Of a stretch of 64,000 nucleotides of DNA, positions 1 to 11,538 are shown piece after piece. Below the pieces are notes generated by a model that was not told the origin of the DNA, searched no databases, and was given only the letters and a program-made list of their open reading frames with translations. Each line of letters begins with the position of its first letter. Positions within the stretch are counted from its first letter, which is position 1. The stretch comes from Watersipora subatra (lineage: Eukaryota > Bryozoa > Gymnolaemata > Cheilostomatida > Watersiporidae). The translations under genes were made by a program, and so were the position numbers. The stretch is taken from the NCBI RefSeq assembly GCF_963576615.1, contig NC_088708.1, forward strand, positions 68,530,672 through 68,594,671, in the 5' to 3' direction.

Positions 1-1618
1 CCAACATTTCATCGGAACATTTTTTCTAAGATTATGTAATCGCTTAAAAATCCAAATTCTGTTTCAGGAAGGTTTAATACTACCTGGCAAAAGCTGATGA
101 AGTAATTCATTTTTATTTATACAAACGAAATGCCCTTTTGATTCAGGCTATGATCAATTTAGTAATTGTCCTTGCACTTCTTCAGGGTCCAAGAATTATC
201 TAATTGCTCACAGGTGGAGATTAGCTCAGTTGGAGATTAGCTGATTAGCTCAGGAAATTAGCTCAGGTGTGAAGAAAAAAACTTAGATATACTTAAACCA
301 TGATTTTTTATAACAAAACAACAACCACAGCTAACGGTGTAATTTTGTAATTTTCTATTACAAACTAAATTCTTAGGAAATATTTCTGTATAAAAAAAAC
401 AATTTTGGCCTCTACTTTGACAACGAAAAGCTACGTATGTTAAGCGTTACGCAGACAAGAGTTTTTACTCATCAGGTGGTAACTTTAATCTAGAATATCT
501 CCTATATATAATATCTATTCTGAATAACTTAAAAGCGGTTTTAAAGTATGTTTTCAATAGTTTCTGCTTTGCAATTATGTATTTATCATAGAACGCATTG
601 CTAAATCTTATATCTATAATGCTTACAACATCTTACATGCATAACCATACTAATTGATGCAAAAAAATATTAAGGGAGGCTAATGAAAGTAAACCAGTCT
701 ATAATTATTTAATCAAAAACTCAAGAATACATTGCAAACAAGGCTGAATAGCAGATACATCGTTAGTACCAATGACCTCGTGCCTTTATTGTAATGCCTG
801 TATCAATAGTACTTTGGTTGTACCTGGTCATAGCATTCTGTAGTAATGCTCGTTGTAATGCTGTAGTACTAGCTAATAGCTGTTATTTAATTACATTGAT
901 GATTGACAGAGCTAGAATACAAAGAGTTTGATGTGTTATAAACATGTTGGATTACTTTCAGTAAGCTCCATCATCAATAAACTAGTAAAATATTTTCAGA
1001 ATAGAGCTTCAGTGTTTTATTTACAGTTCTGTAGATGTAAATGCACAAGTCTACTGTTTTGGGATAAAAATAGCAGCAATGTTTTCTGCCCTTCACTTGT
1101 CACCAATCTACAATTGTATAAAATTGTATATAAAAATTATAAAAATAAAATATTGGTATAAAATTGTCATCTGAATGTCGGGAAACTTGTCTTTTGCTTA
1201 TAGCTGACTAGCGGTAAGCCTAGAATTTCTTTCATTTTGTATCAGATAGCTCGCAGGTGGGTTTGAGAGGCTGGTTTTCAACAAACAGACAGTTTTGAAA
1301 CCATGTATTTGTGGTGACCTGGCAGAAGTAACGGAGCACATGCGAGTGAAGTTTAGACGAAATCAGTCAAAAAATGTGTAAACGCACAGCGTTCATGCAG
1401 ACGAATGGGCAATGAACGCATGCACGCAATGAAAAAGTTTTAATTTATAATATTATAAATGTTTATCAATATAGATTAGTGGTTTAGTCACAATTTATAA
1501 ATGCCTGAAACCAGTTGACCTGTTCTGAAACTATATTAGAGTATGCTATATTTTATGAACAACAAGCTCCTAAATACTGTGTTATTTATAAAAACAATAC
1601 TTTTGTTCATACATTTAG
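1..1618. other. AT-rich non-coding stretch upstream of CNBD1 exons
   Basis: No convincing coding exon was found. A short imperfect tandem repeat of a gattagctcag-like unit lies at about 217-265. The missing first exon(s) of the CNBD1-like gene should lie here or upstream, because the first recognised exon starts in mid-codon at an acceptor AG at 1617-1618. Confidence 0.5.
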
Positions 1619-4600
1619 AAGGGGTCACCAAAAAGCCTGTACAATATCCTTTGAACTATGAAAAGATTGAGGAGCTTCTAAGCATAGAAGGATTAAAAAC
1701 AGATAAAGATGCGGCCTCTACCCCGGAAGCTCATGCGCTTTTCATGCAAAAGATCAAAGACATATTTATAAAACCTGGACGAACTCAGCTACCGCCTGTT
1801 GCATTGGAGCAGAGGTTTCTTTATCAATATCTTTACTGTTATATATGTATGTCTATTACAATTAGATATGCTCGTGTTGAGCATATATTGTCTGAGATTT
1901 TAGAATTTAGTAATAGTTGATGCATTGTGGGTAGGTATTACAGGTATTCACATGCTGGCACATCTCTGAAACCTACGGGACCAAGCGCTGCCCGCAGCAA
2001 CTCTACGGCACAAGACGATGTTGATAATGAAAGTCATCATGAACCATCTCATGACATTCGCGATTACACAAAGTCATTAAGAAAACAACGAAAAGATGAG
2101 GTTGACATAGCAGTTAAAACTGATGGTGCTAAAATACTTCGAAAACTTCTCAAAAAGTTGTAAGTTATGCCAGTTTTTGATGTAGAAAAGGCATATGCTG
2201 GACTTCTCTAACTGGTAAAATATAATGTGATGTTGGATGACCTTTACTTCATGTCATCTCGTGTTCTCAATGACTAAACTTATCGAGTTAAAATTTTAGA
2301 CCATTTCAACGAACTGGAGAAGACATCAATGTTATGTACAAAGCACTCAAAACTTTCACGTCCTTCTCATGCATGATGTCAAATCGTGTTCTCAGAGAGC
2401 TGTGCTATGTGGCGCAACTAGACAGCTGGAAGGAAGAAGATTTTCCAGGTATAGTTTACGTGAAGTAGAATTACATTGTTTTTTCTCTCAGCTGCTACTT
2501 TACTGTTAGTAGTCGAGGTTTATGATGCAAATGGTTCTTATTGTATGTGTGCATTCTACACTGCCCATATTCTACATTGCTACTCTCATTTTGATGCAGT
2601 GTTTGGCAGTTCTGGTATGCACCTGATACTGAAAGGATCAGTGGTAACTATCCATTCTCCCCACATATTCCATCCAAAAGACTCGCTGCAAGATTTTAAG
2701 AAGGAATGCACCAATTATAAGCATAGTCTCAGCGGACAAAGGCCTCCACCTAGAATAGTAAGCTTGTAAGCGTGGCTACTCCAAGAATCGACTTCAGAGG
2801 CATCGTACGAAAATTATTTAGCATTATTACACTAGTAGTCCAGGGTGCCGTGAGAGACCATCATGAGTAATGATTACATCTACAATTATTTCGATTATTT
2901 GGCAAGATGGCAGTGGTTATTGTGTCGGTTCATGAAGCTGAATATCTGAGGTTGATTTCGGTGGGGTGCATTTTTTTTCTTTACGCTCTCAGCATGGCTA
3001 CCGATGGAAGGACACGGCTTTTATTCTATTAAAGATTGGCCGGTAAATCTGTACAATACTCAACTACTTTTTGAATATTCCCTGATAGAGATGCCACAAC
3101 TCCAACATAAGACTGATTCACACTATATCGCCATATGTTGACGTTATCCTTTTGGCATTCATCATCGATTATGTGCACCGTAAACCAATAGCATCGGCGA
3201 AACAATGCGGATTTGTCGGGAAAGTTTGCAGCTGTCAAACTTTCCCGATATTTTGCCAAGCATTGGTGACAGTCTGTACAATGTGCATCATTTCTGCGAC
3301 AGTAATTGGCAGTTGCGGATAGCGTGCTTTATTTCCATTTGTGAAAGTTGCTGCGAACTAGTATTTGATTTGCGCACGCAGCAACAAAAAAATTCCTTTG
3401 AGAAAAATGAGAACACTACATTATGGATTATTCCCTGATGCAAACGCGGATTACTTTGTAATAGTGTAAACATTGGTATCATCGACAATCACTAAATTAT
3501 TGTAGCATGAACGCTGGCTGAGATGCGGCGATATAGTGTGAACCACCTTTTAGTTGTGGGCATAGCAAATTCACTTCAACTGTTTTCACCTATCCATATC
3601 TTATTAGCCGACCATACAACAGAGATGTCTATGAAAAACTAGATAGTTTGTCCAAAGCATACAACCTGACTGACAATTAATTCCTAAATAACAATATAAA
3701 AATCTCTAAATCAAGCAGATAACCTGATAATTTGCTACATTGTACTGCAGCTAGAAGTTGGAGAATGCTTTGGCACATTTGAAGCAATTGATGGTCAAGC
3801 AATGCACAAGACAATACTTATGGTTCATACGAACGAACCAATTTGCGAGCTACTCAAAGTTACTACCAGTGACTATCGGAAGGTCATTGAGGTCAGTGAC
3901 TTCATCATACTGATTGTACTTGATTTTTTGAGTTTTCTTGTCTTTCCTATATGAACTGTAAGTTATATCTGAGTCGCGCTAACCTACCTTAATACGTCAC
4001 ATTGCTTTGGTTAGTATTAACCTAGCTTTCAATCAACCTTCTAGGTTTGCTTGAAATTCTAGAAAGTTCCAATTTCATCTTCACTAGTGTAGCTAGCTGC
4101 ATATTGGTTATCAATATCAAGCACATTGTCAGAATGACCCAACACCTTCAATATGATGCATGCATCTTATATGTATATGAAGTTGTAGACAAGTATTCAA
4201 TATGGCAGCAAGAAACTATAGCATAGGTTAAAGGTCATGGCCCGCTAGGCTCAAGGCGTCATAATTGGTAGAGGGTCCATGGCGTTATCAGCCCAGGGCA
4301 CCATATCTAGTTGAAGGTCTATGACTATGTCAGACCAGGGTACTGTGATTGGTAGAGGGCCCGTGGCTCTATCGGCCTATAGCCCCATGTCTGGTTGAAG
4401 GTACATGGCTCCATCAGCCTATAGCATCTTGAGGTTCCATGGCTCCACCAGCCCAGGGCACCATTGCTAGCTGAGTTTCATGGCACAATTATAATGTACC
4501 AACATGTACCAACTATAACTGCTTTCGGTCAATTAAAGTAAACCTCATGCTGTATAAAAAACTGTCAATTCGCTTTTGTGCAAACTAATTCGATTGCTGG

Positions 4601-6524
4601 TGGCAGCATGAAGTCACTGCAGTGCTAGATTAGTGTTAGTATTATACGATGATTAAACCGTTTGGGAAGACTTTATTGACATCACATGACTCATGCAGCA
4701 AATCAAGAACAAGGAGCAGACTAAAAAGCTGAATCTGCTGCAAGCTTGTGAACACTTCAAAATGTGGACTCGACAGCCGAAAATTAGAGTAGCCAATCTC
4801 ATTGAGTGGCAGAACTTCAACCCTAATACAGGTAATTTACTCTATTGGTGATTCTGACACAATTGAAATCAGTGTGCAGGGTGTGCGGTGGTTGTGATTA
4901 TTATGACTCCTAGTTGTTGCACCAATATTACTAAACTGCAATTGCTCCATTCATCGACAAATAGGCTTCCTCGTCTCTTGAATTTCTGCTAAATTTCTTT
5001 AAAAAGTTGTACAATAGTTCCTAAGTTTATAAGTACTAAATGAGATGCACAGCAAGCCTAAGTTGAAATTACTTGTTACAGTGATAGTAAGTGAGGGGTA
5101 CAAGGCACCCTTCATAGGTTTCATCCTCTCAGGAGAGTGTCACGTGCTAAAACAGCTTGAAGTTCTTGGCAACCTTCCAAACGGAAAGCAGGTAATCATC
5201 TTGTTTTTGCTATGTTCATTTTATTACATGAAAACATTTAAGAGCTATACTCTCTAGTACTGAACTTACAACCCGAGCTGTCGACCGTGTGGCACAAAAT
5301 CTTATAATGAAAAGGGAAGCTCTGAAGATAGTGATTGTAGATCTATCAATTCATCGCTCAAGAATCCTGTTTATCTATTTGTCAGCTCGACATAAAATAT
5401 ATAAAACGATATAGAGCTCTCTGTCAGCCCTATCTCAGCTGTTAATGTGAAATCTGCTCATTTTTACTCTCAGAGAAAAAATCTCGGAGCATAGTCTAAA
5501 AATTCACTGTTTATTGTAAAATAGCACAAAAGATTTGATGTTCATGTTCAATATAGTGCTGTGTGATGTAGGAGTTCAATGTACTGTAGTGCTGTGTGAT
5601 GTGCATGTTCAATATACTGTAGTGCTGTGTGATGTTCATGTTCAATATACTGTAGTGCTGTGTGATGTTCATGTTCAATATACTGTAGTGCTATGTGATG
5701 TAGGAGCGGAGAGTACGACAAGTGGTGATGGGAAAAATTGGAGCTAATGAATCCTTTGCCGAGCTTAGCTTGCTCAAACAGGAACCTATGACCTATTCCA
5801 TCATAACATCTACCGAAGTTACACTGGGCACCATCTCTCCCGATAATCTCTACAGTCTGGATGAGACAACTCTGGAATTACTTCTTCAGTCATGTCAGCC
5901 TACATTTGATAATTTGACACAGGTACTGTTTTTGTCTAGAGAGTTCAATGTGAATAAAACAATAGTGAAACATTCAATATTTTTAATCTATGGCAGCATT
6001 TTAGTAGGTCTCAGAGGCAAACGCCTTCTTTATTCTCTAGAAATTCACCTCTAGCCAAAGGAATCTTTTCTAATATCAATTAATATCCTCTAAATTTTAT
6101 TGAACGAATGAAAAAATGAAACAACTTTTTTCATAATGTGAAAAAGGTTGTTTCCTGTAATTGTGGGTATTGCATACCACGAATGGACAACTCCTTTCAA
6201 TGCATTTTCAGCATTTTTAACGCGACTCCTTTTCAAACACATTCCTCTAGAGCATTGTGGGTAGTTGATTCTAGAACTGACAAGAACCTTACATATACAC
6301 CTATAACTTTCACATACACCTATAACTTACAGATACACCTATAACTTACACATATACCTTCAATGTATAACTCGAGTTTGATAAACATGTAGGAAAAGAT
6401 TCAAGAAGAATACATGGAGCAGGAGCTGAAGAGAGAATGGAATCAGTACCGACACAATGCCGTTATCGAGGCGATCAATGCTCAAGGAGTCAGGCCTGGC
6501 TATGGGAAATGGAAGAAGAGTTGA
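1619..6524 (+). CDS. CNBD1: Cyclic nucleotide-binding domain protein, CNBD1-like (5' end missing)
   Basis: Nine exons join in frame: 1619-1814, 1944-2159, 2300-2448, 2600-2757, 3751-3891, 4699-4831, 5082-5191, 5704-5922 and 6393-6524 (TGA). Every junction has AG/GT and phases agree, giving about 483 residues; human CNBD1 is roughly 436. The order of motifs follows remembered vertebrate CNBD1: LNYEKIEELLSIEGL and AHALFMQKIKDIF near the N terminus, ECFGTFEAIDG in the first cNMP-like fold, KLNLLQACEHFKMW, then MGKIGANESFAELSLL, the phosphate-binding-cassette-like segment of the second fold. That cassette has ESFAELS where cAMP-binding proteins usually have a GE..L..R(A/T)A pattern, so nucleotide binding is doubtful. 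Function in the family is poorly known. The start codon lies in an unrecognised upstream exon. Converges on SLC7A6OS. Identity is well supported; the 2757/3751 junction skips about 1 kb and may hide a further exon. Confidence 0.82.
3218..3250. repeat. Perfect hairpin in CNBD1 intron
   Basis: A 13-bp perfect inverted repeat, tcgggaaagtttg and its complement, surrounds a 7-nt loop. It lies in the intron between the exons ending at 2757 and starting at 3751. It may be the centre of an old palindromic element; clear ends were not found. Confidence 0.5.
4225..4490. repeat. Degenerate ~45-bp minisatellite in CNBD1 intron
   Basis: Five to six diverged units share pieces such as agcccagggcacca, ggtagaggg and atggctccatcagcc. 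The array is GC-richer than its surroundings and lies between exons 3751-3891 and 4699-4831. Confidence 0.6.
5549..5703. repeat. 33-bp minisatellite ending at a CNBD1 splice acceptor
   Basis: About five units of a 33-bp repeat (gtgctgtgtgatgttcatg plus ttcaatatactgta) run up to the acceptor gatgtag of the exon that starts at 5704. The first unit also contains gatgtaggag, the same acceptor context; the middle units read gatgttcat or gatgtgcat and lack the AG. The open frame across the array is a by-product of the 33-bp period. Confidence 0.85.
6291..6352. repeat. 19-bp tandem repeat before last CNBD1 exon
   Basis: About three units of acctataactttcacatac and close variants lie just upstream of the acceptor at 6391-6392. 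Confidence 0.7.
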
Positions 6525-7282
6525 TCTATCAATAACCGACATATTTACAAGCCACAGCCTGCATGGAAGCTAGTGTGGAACCCTGGTCTAAACAGCTCGG
6601 GTCTGTTAATTCCTGATCCAGGTTGCAGAGTGTTGGCCACGGACAGATTTTAAAGATTTTTTTTTGTTCAAGTTTTTATGAATTTTTGTCTGAATAAAAT
6701 TCATTTTTAAAATCTTACGAAATTTATGCAAGAAGGTATATTGGTAGAACACACCCAAAAGTCAAGTTTGTTATGTTTTGATAATTTGTGTCTATTCTCC
6801 ATGTGACATATCAGCATTTTCATATCCGCACAATATCGTTATGCTGTGATATGGGCTAAAGAATGTCAGTCAATACATAATCTCACTATTCGTCAGACAA
6901 TCTCATTACACTTCTTTGAATAAAGCTCTGTGCAACATGTCAATGAATTTGAACTTAATATATAGTAATTATGGTGTATTGCAGATATTTGCAGATGCGC
7001 AAACGTGGAAAATGAAAAAATATGATTTGAGATTGAAGAGAAGAGTAAAACGCTTATGTACAGTTTTAACTAATCTTAATAGATCATCTCACTATCTTTA
7101 CTCTCAATGGAAATATATATATATATATTATAATGTGAATGCGCAAGACATGAAATGATTAGACAGCTAAGAAAAAAGGGATATCATGCCTTCTATATTG
7201 AGACTCTATAAACAGTCTGTTGCATCCTGTAGTGCCACATACTTGTTGATTGCTGACTATAAAGGAAACTGCCTAATGAGCA
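6525..7282. other. Convergent intergenic spacer
   Basis: 3' flanks of CNBD1 (+) and SLC7A6OS (-). AT-rich, with a short (ta)n run near 7115-7130. No exon seen. Confidence 0.6.
6693..6698 (+). promoter_or_regulatory. Polyadenylation signal, CNBD1
   Basis: AATAAA in a T-rich context, about 170 nt after the CNBD1 stop codon; the most likely 3' end signal of that gene. Confidence 0.5.
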
Positions 7283-10200
7283 CTAGAGGTCATCATAACC
7301 ATCACTAAAACTCTCATCATTCGAAGAGCTCTCCTCCCTGTCATCTCTTGACAACCTACGAGCCTTTTTGTAAGACTTATAGTAGCGAACAAAGTCAGCG
7401 TTCTGATTTTTATAGTCAGTAGTGCCATAGTTGTCTCCTGAAGATGAATCTAGAACAAGCCATTTAAATGATTAAAATGGTGAGTCTGAAAATGGTGAAA
7501 TTGAAAATCTAGTGTTTATATCTATACATGACAGTAATAGATAGTCTAGTGTTTATATCTATACCTGACAGTAATAGATAGTCTAGTGTTTATATCTATA
7601 TATGACAGTAATAGATAGTCTAGTGTTTATATCTACACATGACAGCAATAGATAGTCTAGTGTTTATATCTACACATGACAGCAATAGATAGTCTAATGT
7701 TTATATCTATACATGACAGTAATAGATACTCTAGTGTTTATATCTACACATGACAGCAATAGATAGTCTAATGTTTATATTTATACATGAGAGCAATAGA
7801 TAGTCTAATGTTTATATCTACACATGACAGTAATAGATAGTCTAGTGTTTATATCTACACCTGACAGCAATAGATAGTCTAATGTTTATATCTATACATG
7901 ACAGTAATAGATAGTCTAGTGTTTATATCTACACATGACAGTAATAGATAGTCTAGTGTTTATATCTATACATGACAGTAATAGATAGTCTAGTGTTTAT
8001 ATCTACACATGACAGCAATAGATAGTCTAATGTTTATATCTATACATTAAAGTAGGTAACAACTGTCTTTCTCATTAGGCTTGTGTAAAAGTTCATGTGT
8101 AACATTGCAGTATTCAGTTTAAAACCATTAGCGGAATGTGGTTGCTACTCTACAGGTATTGCGTTTACAAGGAGTGAGTAGCTCCCTAAAGCCTATCTAT
8201 GCAATGATCGATCACTAAGATGGGTAACATGGGATACACCCTGTGTTAGAAAATTGTTGATATAACCAGGCGATGTATTCACACTTATCTATGAACAATA
8301 AGTATGCCTTGGTGGTATAGCATTAATTAATTTAACACTACAGTAATAGCGATGTCGGAGCAAATATTTCTAATACATTTAATCTGACACCGCTTCGAGG
8401 TTCATTTCCATGAATCCATTTAAATCCTCTTTACTCAAAATGTCAAAATAGGCTCACACAAACATTGACTACATTGTCTGAACTGATAAACACTCAAGTT
8501 GAATTTAACATAACATCTTCCTCTATCGTAAACTATTTTGAAAAATATGGTTGGATAAGGCACAAAATTCAAGCTTCTGGAAGCTTCTTTGAATGAATTA
8601 AAATGATTGAATGGCAGCAACAAGAAATTGATTCACAAGATGAAAAATACTACAGATTATCAAACATATTTTCTCAACATACTCGTGCGTTTTGAAGTAT
8701 TTCCTGAATCTTACTCGTCACACACATATTCTGTATGTAGAGCAGCTGAATGTAGTGCACCAATGATAAAGTGCATAGCAGCTGAAAGTAGTGCACCAAT
8801 GATAAAGTGCAAAGCAGCTGAAAGTAGTGCACCAATGATAAAGTGCATAGCAGCTGAAAGTAGTGCACCAATGATAAAGTGCAGAGCAGCTGAAAGTAGT
8901 GCACCAATGATAAAGTGCATAGGTAAGCATACTAGAGGACATAAATTCAATGAATAAACCTTACCTTCAGAGCTGGCTAGTGTCAGATGACTTAAACCTC
9001 CACCGTAACAATCACCACTGGCCTCGCCTATTCCTATGTAGTAAGAAAAGACAAAACTCATTAAATGGACAAGAATGATGATAAAGATTTGTTCAACCAT
9101 TTCTGTCACTCCTCACTCCTCTTGCATAGTTATAACAACTAATAAATAATGCAAAAAGTATTCCAAGAGAAAGGTTAGTCTGGAAGCATAATGAATTGCT
9201 GCATTTAAATAAAACTTAAAAGGAATTGTCTTCTCATAACAAGACACCGGAATCATGTTGAAAGTATCACTCATAATAATTTAATGAATTTGTACCTTAG
9301 CAAACTACATGTATATAAGGTAGACCATAGCAAACTACATGTATATAAGGTAGACCTTAGCAAACTACATGTATATAAGGTAGACCTTAGCAAACTACAT
9401 GTATATAAGGTAGACCTTAGCAAACTACATGTATATAAGGTAGACCTTAGCAAACTACATGTATATAAGGCTAGCGTATCAAAACCGAGTATTAATTAAT
9501 TGGACCTTAATCGGTAAAGAAGTAAAACTCACCTTCTAAGTTATCCTCACTGCTGCAGCTACAAAAATAACAACCATCTTCAAGCGGGTCACAGGGTTAA
9601 GACTGGATGTTAAGTTTTTTTAAAGATTTCATTTTAGCATAATTGATATCAAGGGAACTGAGGCTAAAAATAGAAACAATAGGCAATTACCTGTTCATCT
9701 CATCAGGGTAGTCATTCCTCCAGTTATCTTCAGCATTGCTATCCTCATCATCCTCGTACAACCCATCTGTTCTGTACTCAGCAAATGGTCCAAAATTCTC
9801 TTTATAGGCTTCTATAGCAAATATCTCTCCCATTTCCTGCCACACCTCTGACTCCGGTTGGTCCCTATGCAGTGTGTTGAACTTGTTTTAGCATATCACA
9901 CACAGAATATTAGGCTAAGAAAAAAGATTCGAAACCGTTACCCTCAGAGCCCTATGAGAGAGTATTGGAACTAGTGAGCTTGACACGCATTCATCACCTT
10001 GGTAATCTTATGAACATATGATGTCATATGAGTAACATAATATTAATCTCTTTAATAATCTCATGAACATATGATGTCATATGAGTAACATAATATTAAT
10101 CTCTTTAATAATCTCATGAACATATGTCATACGAGTAACATAATAATCATCTTCTTATAAATCTTATGAACATATGATGTCATATGAGTAACATAATATT

Positions 10201-11538
10201 AATCTCTTTAATAATCTCAGGAGCATATGATGCCATACGAGTAACATAATATTCATCTCCTTATCAATCTTATGAACATATGATGTCATACGAGTAACAT
10301 AATAATCATCTCTTTAATAATTTCATGAACATATGATGTCACACGAGTAACATAATATGCATCTCAGCTAAAAACGATAGCAGAAACACATACAAACAGA
10401 ATATATCATAAACATAATCCTCATCAGTATCCATAGAGGGCTCAGCAGCTTCATTAACCACACGAGTCATCTTCTCTCCATTACACAGCAGTTCATGGTC
10501 CTCCGGCAGACCTCCAGAGATGAGTGAGACTTTCTAAAGCATTCAATTGAGACAGCGAATAGCTAGAGACCAATGCCAGTGTTTCAGAAAGACTTTTCAG
10601 TTCAGTTGAAGGCAACACAGCTAATGAATGGATTACACAACTTCCCACATTAGAGACCATCCTATTATATTGAGCTTAGTCAACAGACCTTATCAGACTT
10701 GAGAACAGCATCATATACAACTACACCACTCGGTGATGCTGATGATGCCGAGGCAGCAATCCTACATGCTTTAGAAACAACTTCCTCTATTTGTCTAGTT
10801 GAACTTTCGATTGAAGCAGCACTCTCTGGTGAGGTTTGAGGAAAAAGCTTCCGGAGTTCCTCTTGATCCTGCAGTTCAAAGAGACCTGCTTTAATATCCA
10901 TCAGAAAAATTTGAATCAGCGATTGCATACATAAAATTATAACAACCAAATGAGATACGGGGTTAGCATGCATATAGTTCACACCAGTACAATCGCAACT
11001 TTTAGAAATTAAATGCTTTTTTTAAGGTTTGACCAAGCAAGCCCAACATAAAAGCGACGCAGATAAAAAGATCAACTACCTTCATAAGCTTGGACTGTTC
11101 AACCTTATGGTGATTGACAGGAGCAGGTGTGCTAGCAGCATGGTTAATGGATGACGATGAAGTATCTCCTTTTGCACGTAATGCAGATATAGCGTTAAAA
11201 CCTTTGTAGACATCAATAGTTTGTTTCAACTGATCTTCATCCTATTAAAATATTTAACAACAGAGCAAAACTTGTTAGCATAACATGTGAGGCTTACCAA
11301 GGAGCAGGTGATTAACATGAATTAATAATGTCTACAACAAACACTCACAGAGCTACATAATGCAGCCTACTTTAGAATTGACTGTGCCAGCGAGCTTGAA
11401 GACTTCTCGGTGGGTGCTGCTGTTACCAGGAGTACCTCCTTCAGTCTCACTAACTTTGCCTCTTTTGCAGGCTACAATCAGGCTATCAGTTGCCTCCTCA
11501 CATCGCTTCCTTTTTAGCCTCACAAAGGTAGCGGCCAT
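7283..11538 (-). CDS. SLC7A6OS: SLC7A6OS / IWR1, RNA polymerase II nuclear import factor
   Basis: Eight exons on the minus strand join in frame with consensus splice sites: 11371-11538 (ATG at 11538), 11080-11241, 10689-10868, 10394-10533, 9691-9864, 9533-9558, 8965-9033 and 7283-7449 (TAG), giving 361 residues; human is 309. The N terminus FVRLKRKRCEEATDSLIVA matches the basic, NLS-like start of the family. The middle holds DEDYVYDIF (family YVYDIYYL) followed by an acidic block with EDDEDSNAEDNWRNDYPDE, very close to the conserved human EDDENSENNWRNEYPEE. The tail is Ser/Asp rich (SSSNDESFSDGYDDL). Yeast Iwr1 binds assembled RNA polymerase II and brings it into the nucleus with importins. 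Exon 6 is only 26 nt. A less certain point is the end of exon 2: a longer version reading KVVDLF would also resemble the family. Four introns or flanks carry distinct minisatellites. Confidence 0.88.
7508..8046. repeat. 37-bp minisatellite, SLC7A6OS last intron
   Basis: About 14.5 head-to-tail units of a 37-bp sequence (tctagtgtttatatctac, acatgacagtaatagatag) with scattered single-base variants. There are no spacers, so it is not a CRISPR array. Confidence 0.92.
8742..8920. repeat. 36-bp minisatellite, SLC7A6OS last intron
   Basis: Five units of gcagctgaaagtagtgcacc plus aatgataaagtgcata. The period is a multiple of three, which keeps frames open on both strands; none of these frames looks like a protein. 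Confidence 0.92.
9296..9471. repeat. 30-bp minisatellite, SLC7A6OS intron 6
   Basis: Six nearly identical units of cttagcaaactacatgtata plus taaggtagac between the 26-nt exon and exon 7. High unit identity suggests recent expansion. Confidence 0.92.
10000..10365. repeat. 53-bp minisatellite, SLC7A6OS intron 4
   Basis: About seven units, period near 53 bp, each with the near-palindrome catatgatgtcatatg and agtaacataatatt. One unit is shorter. It lies between exons 10394-10533 and 9691-9864. Confidence 0.88.

Noticed and set aside
1341-1382. Short frame MRVKFRRNQSKNV as a first exon of CNBD1
   Set aside because: No donor gives the phase needed for the exon at 1619, so it cannot be assigned.
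3029-3259. 76-residue minus-strand ORF as a possible transposase fragment
   Set aside because: No family motif could be recognised and part of it is the hairpin stem; not supported as a gene.
8607-9109. Open frames on both strands across the 36-bp array
   Set aside because: A period divisible by three keeps frames open; the predicted peptides are pure repeats with no protein likeness.
7508-10365. Regular direct repeats of 30-53 bp that could suggest a CRISPR array
   Set aside because: Units are joined head to tail without unique spacers and lie in introns of an animal gene; they are minisatellites.
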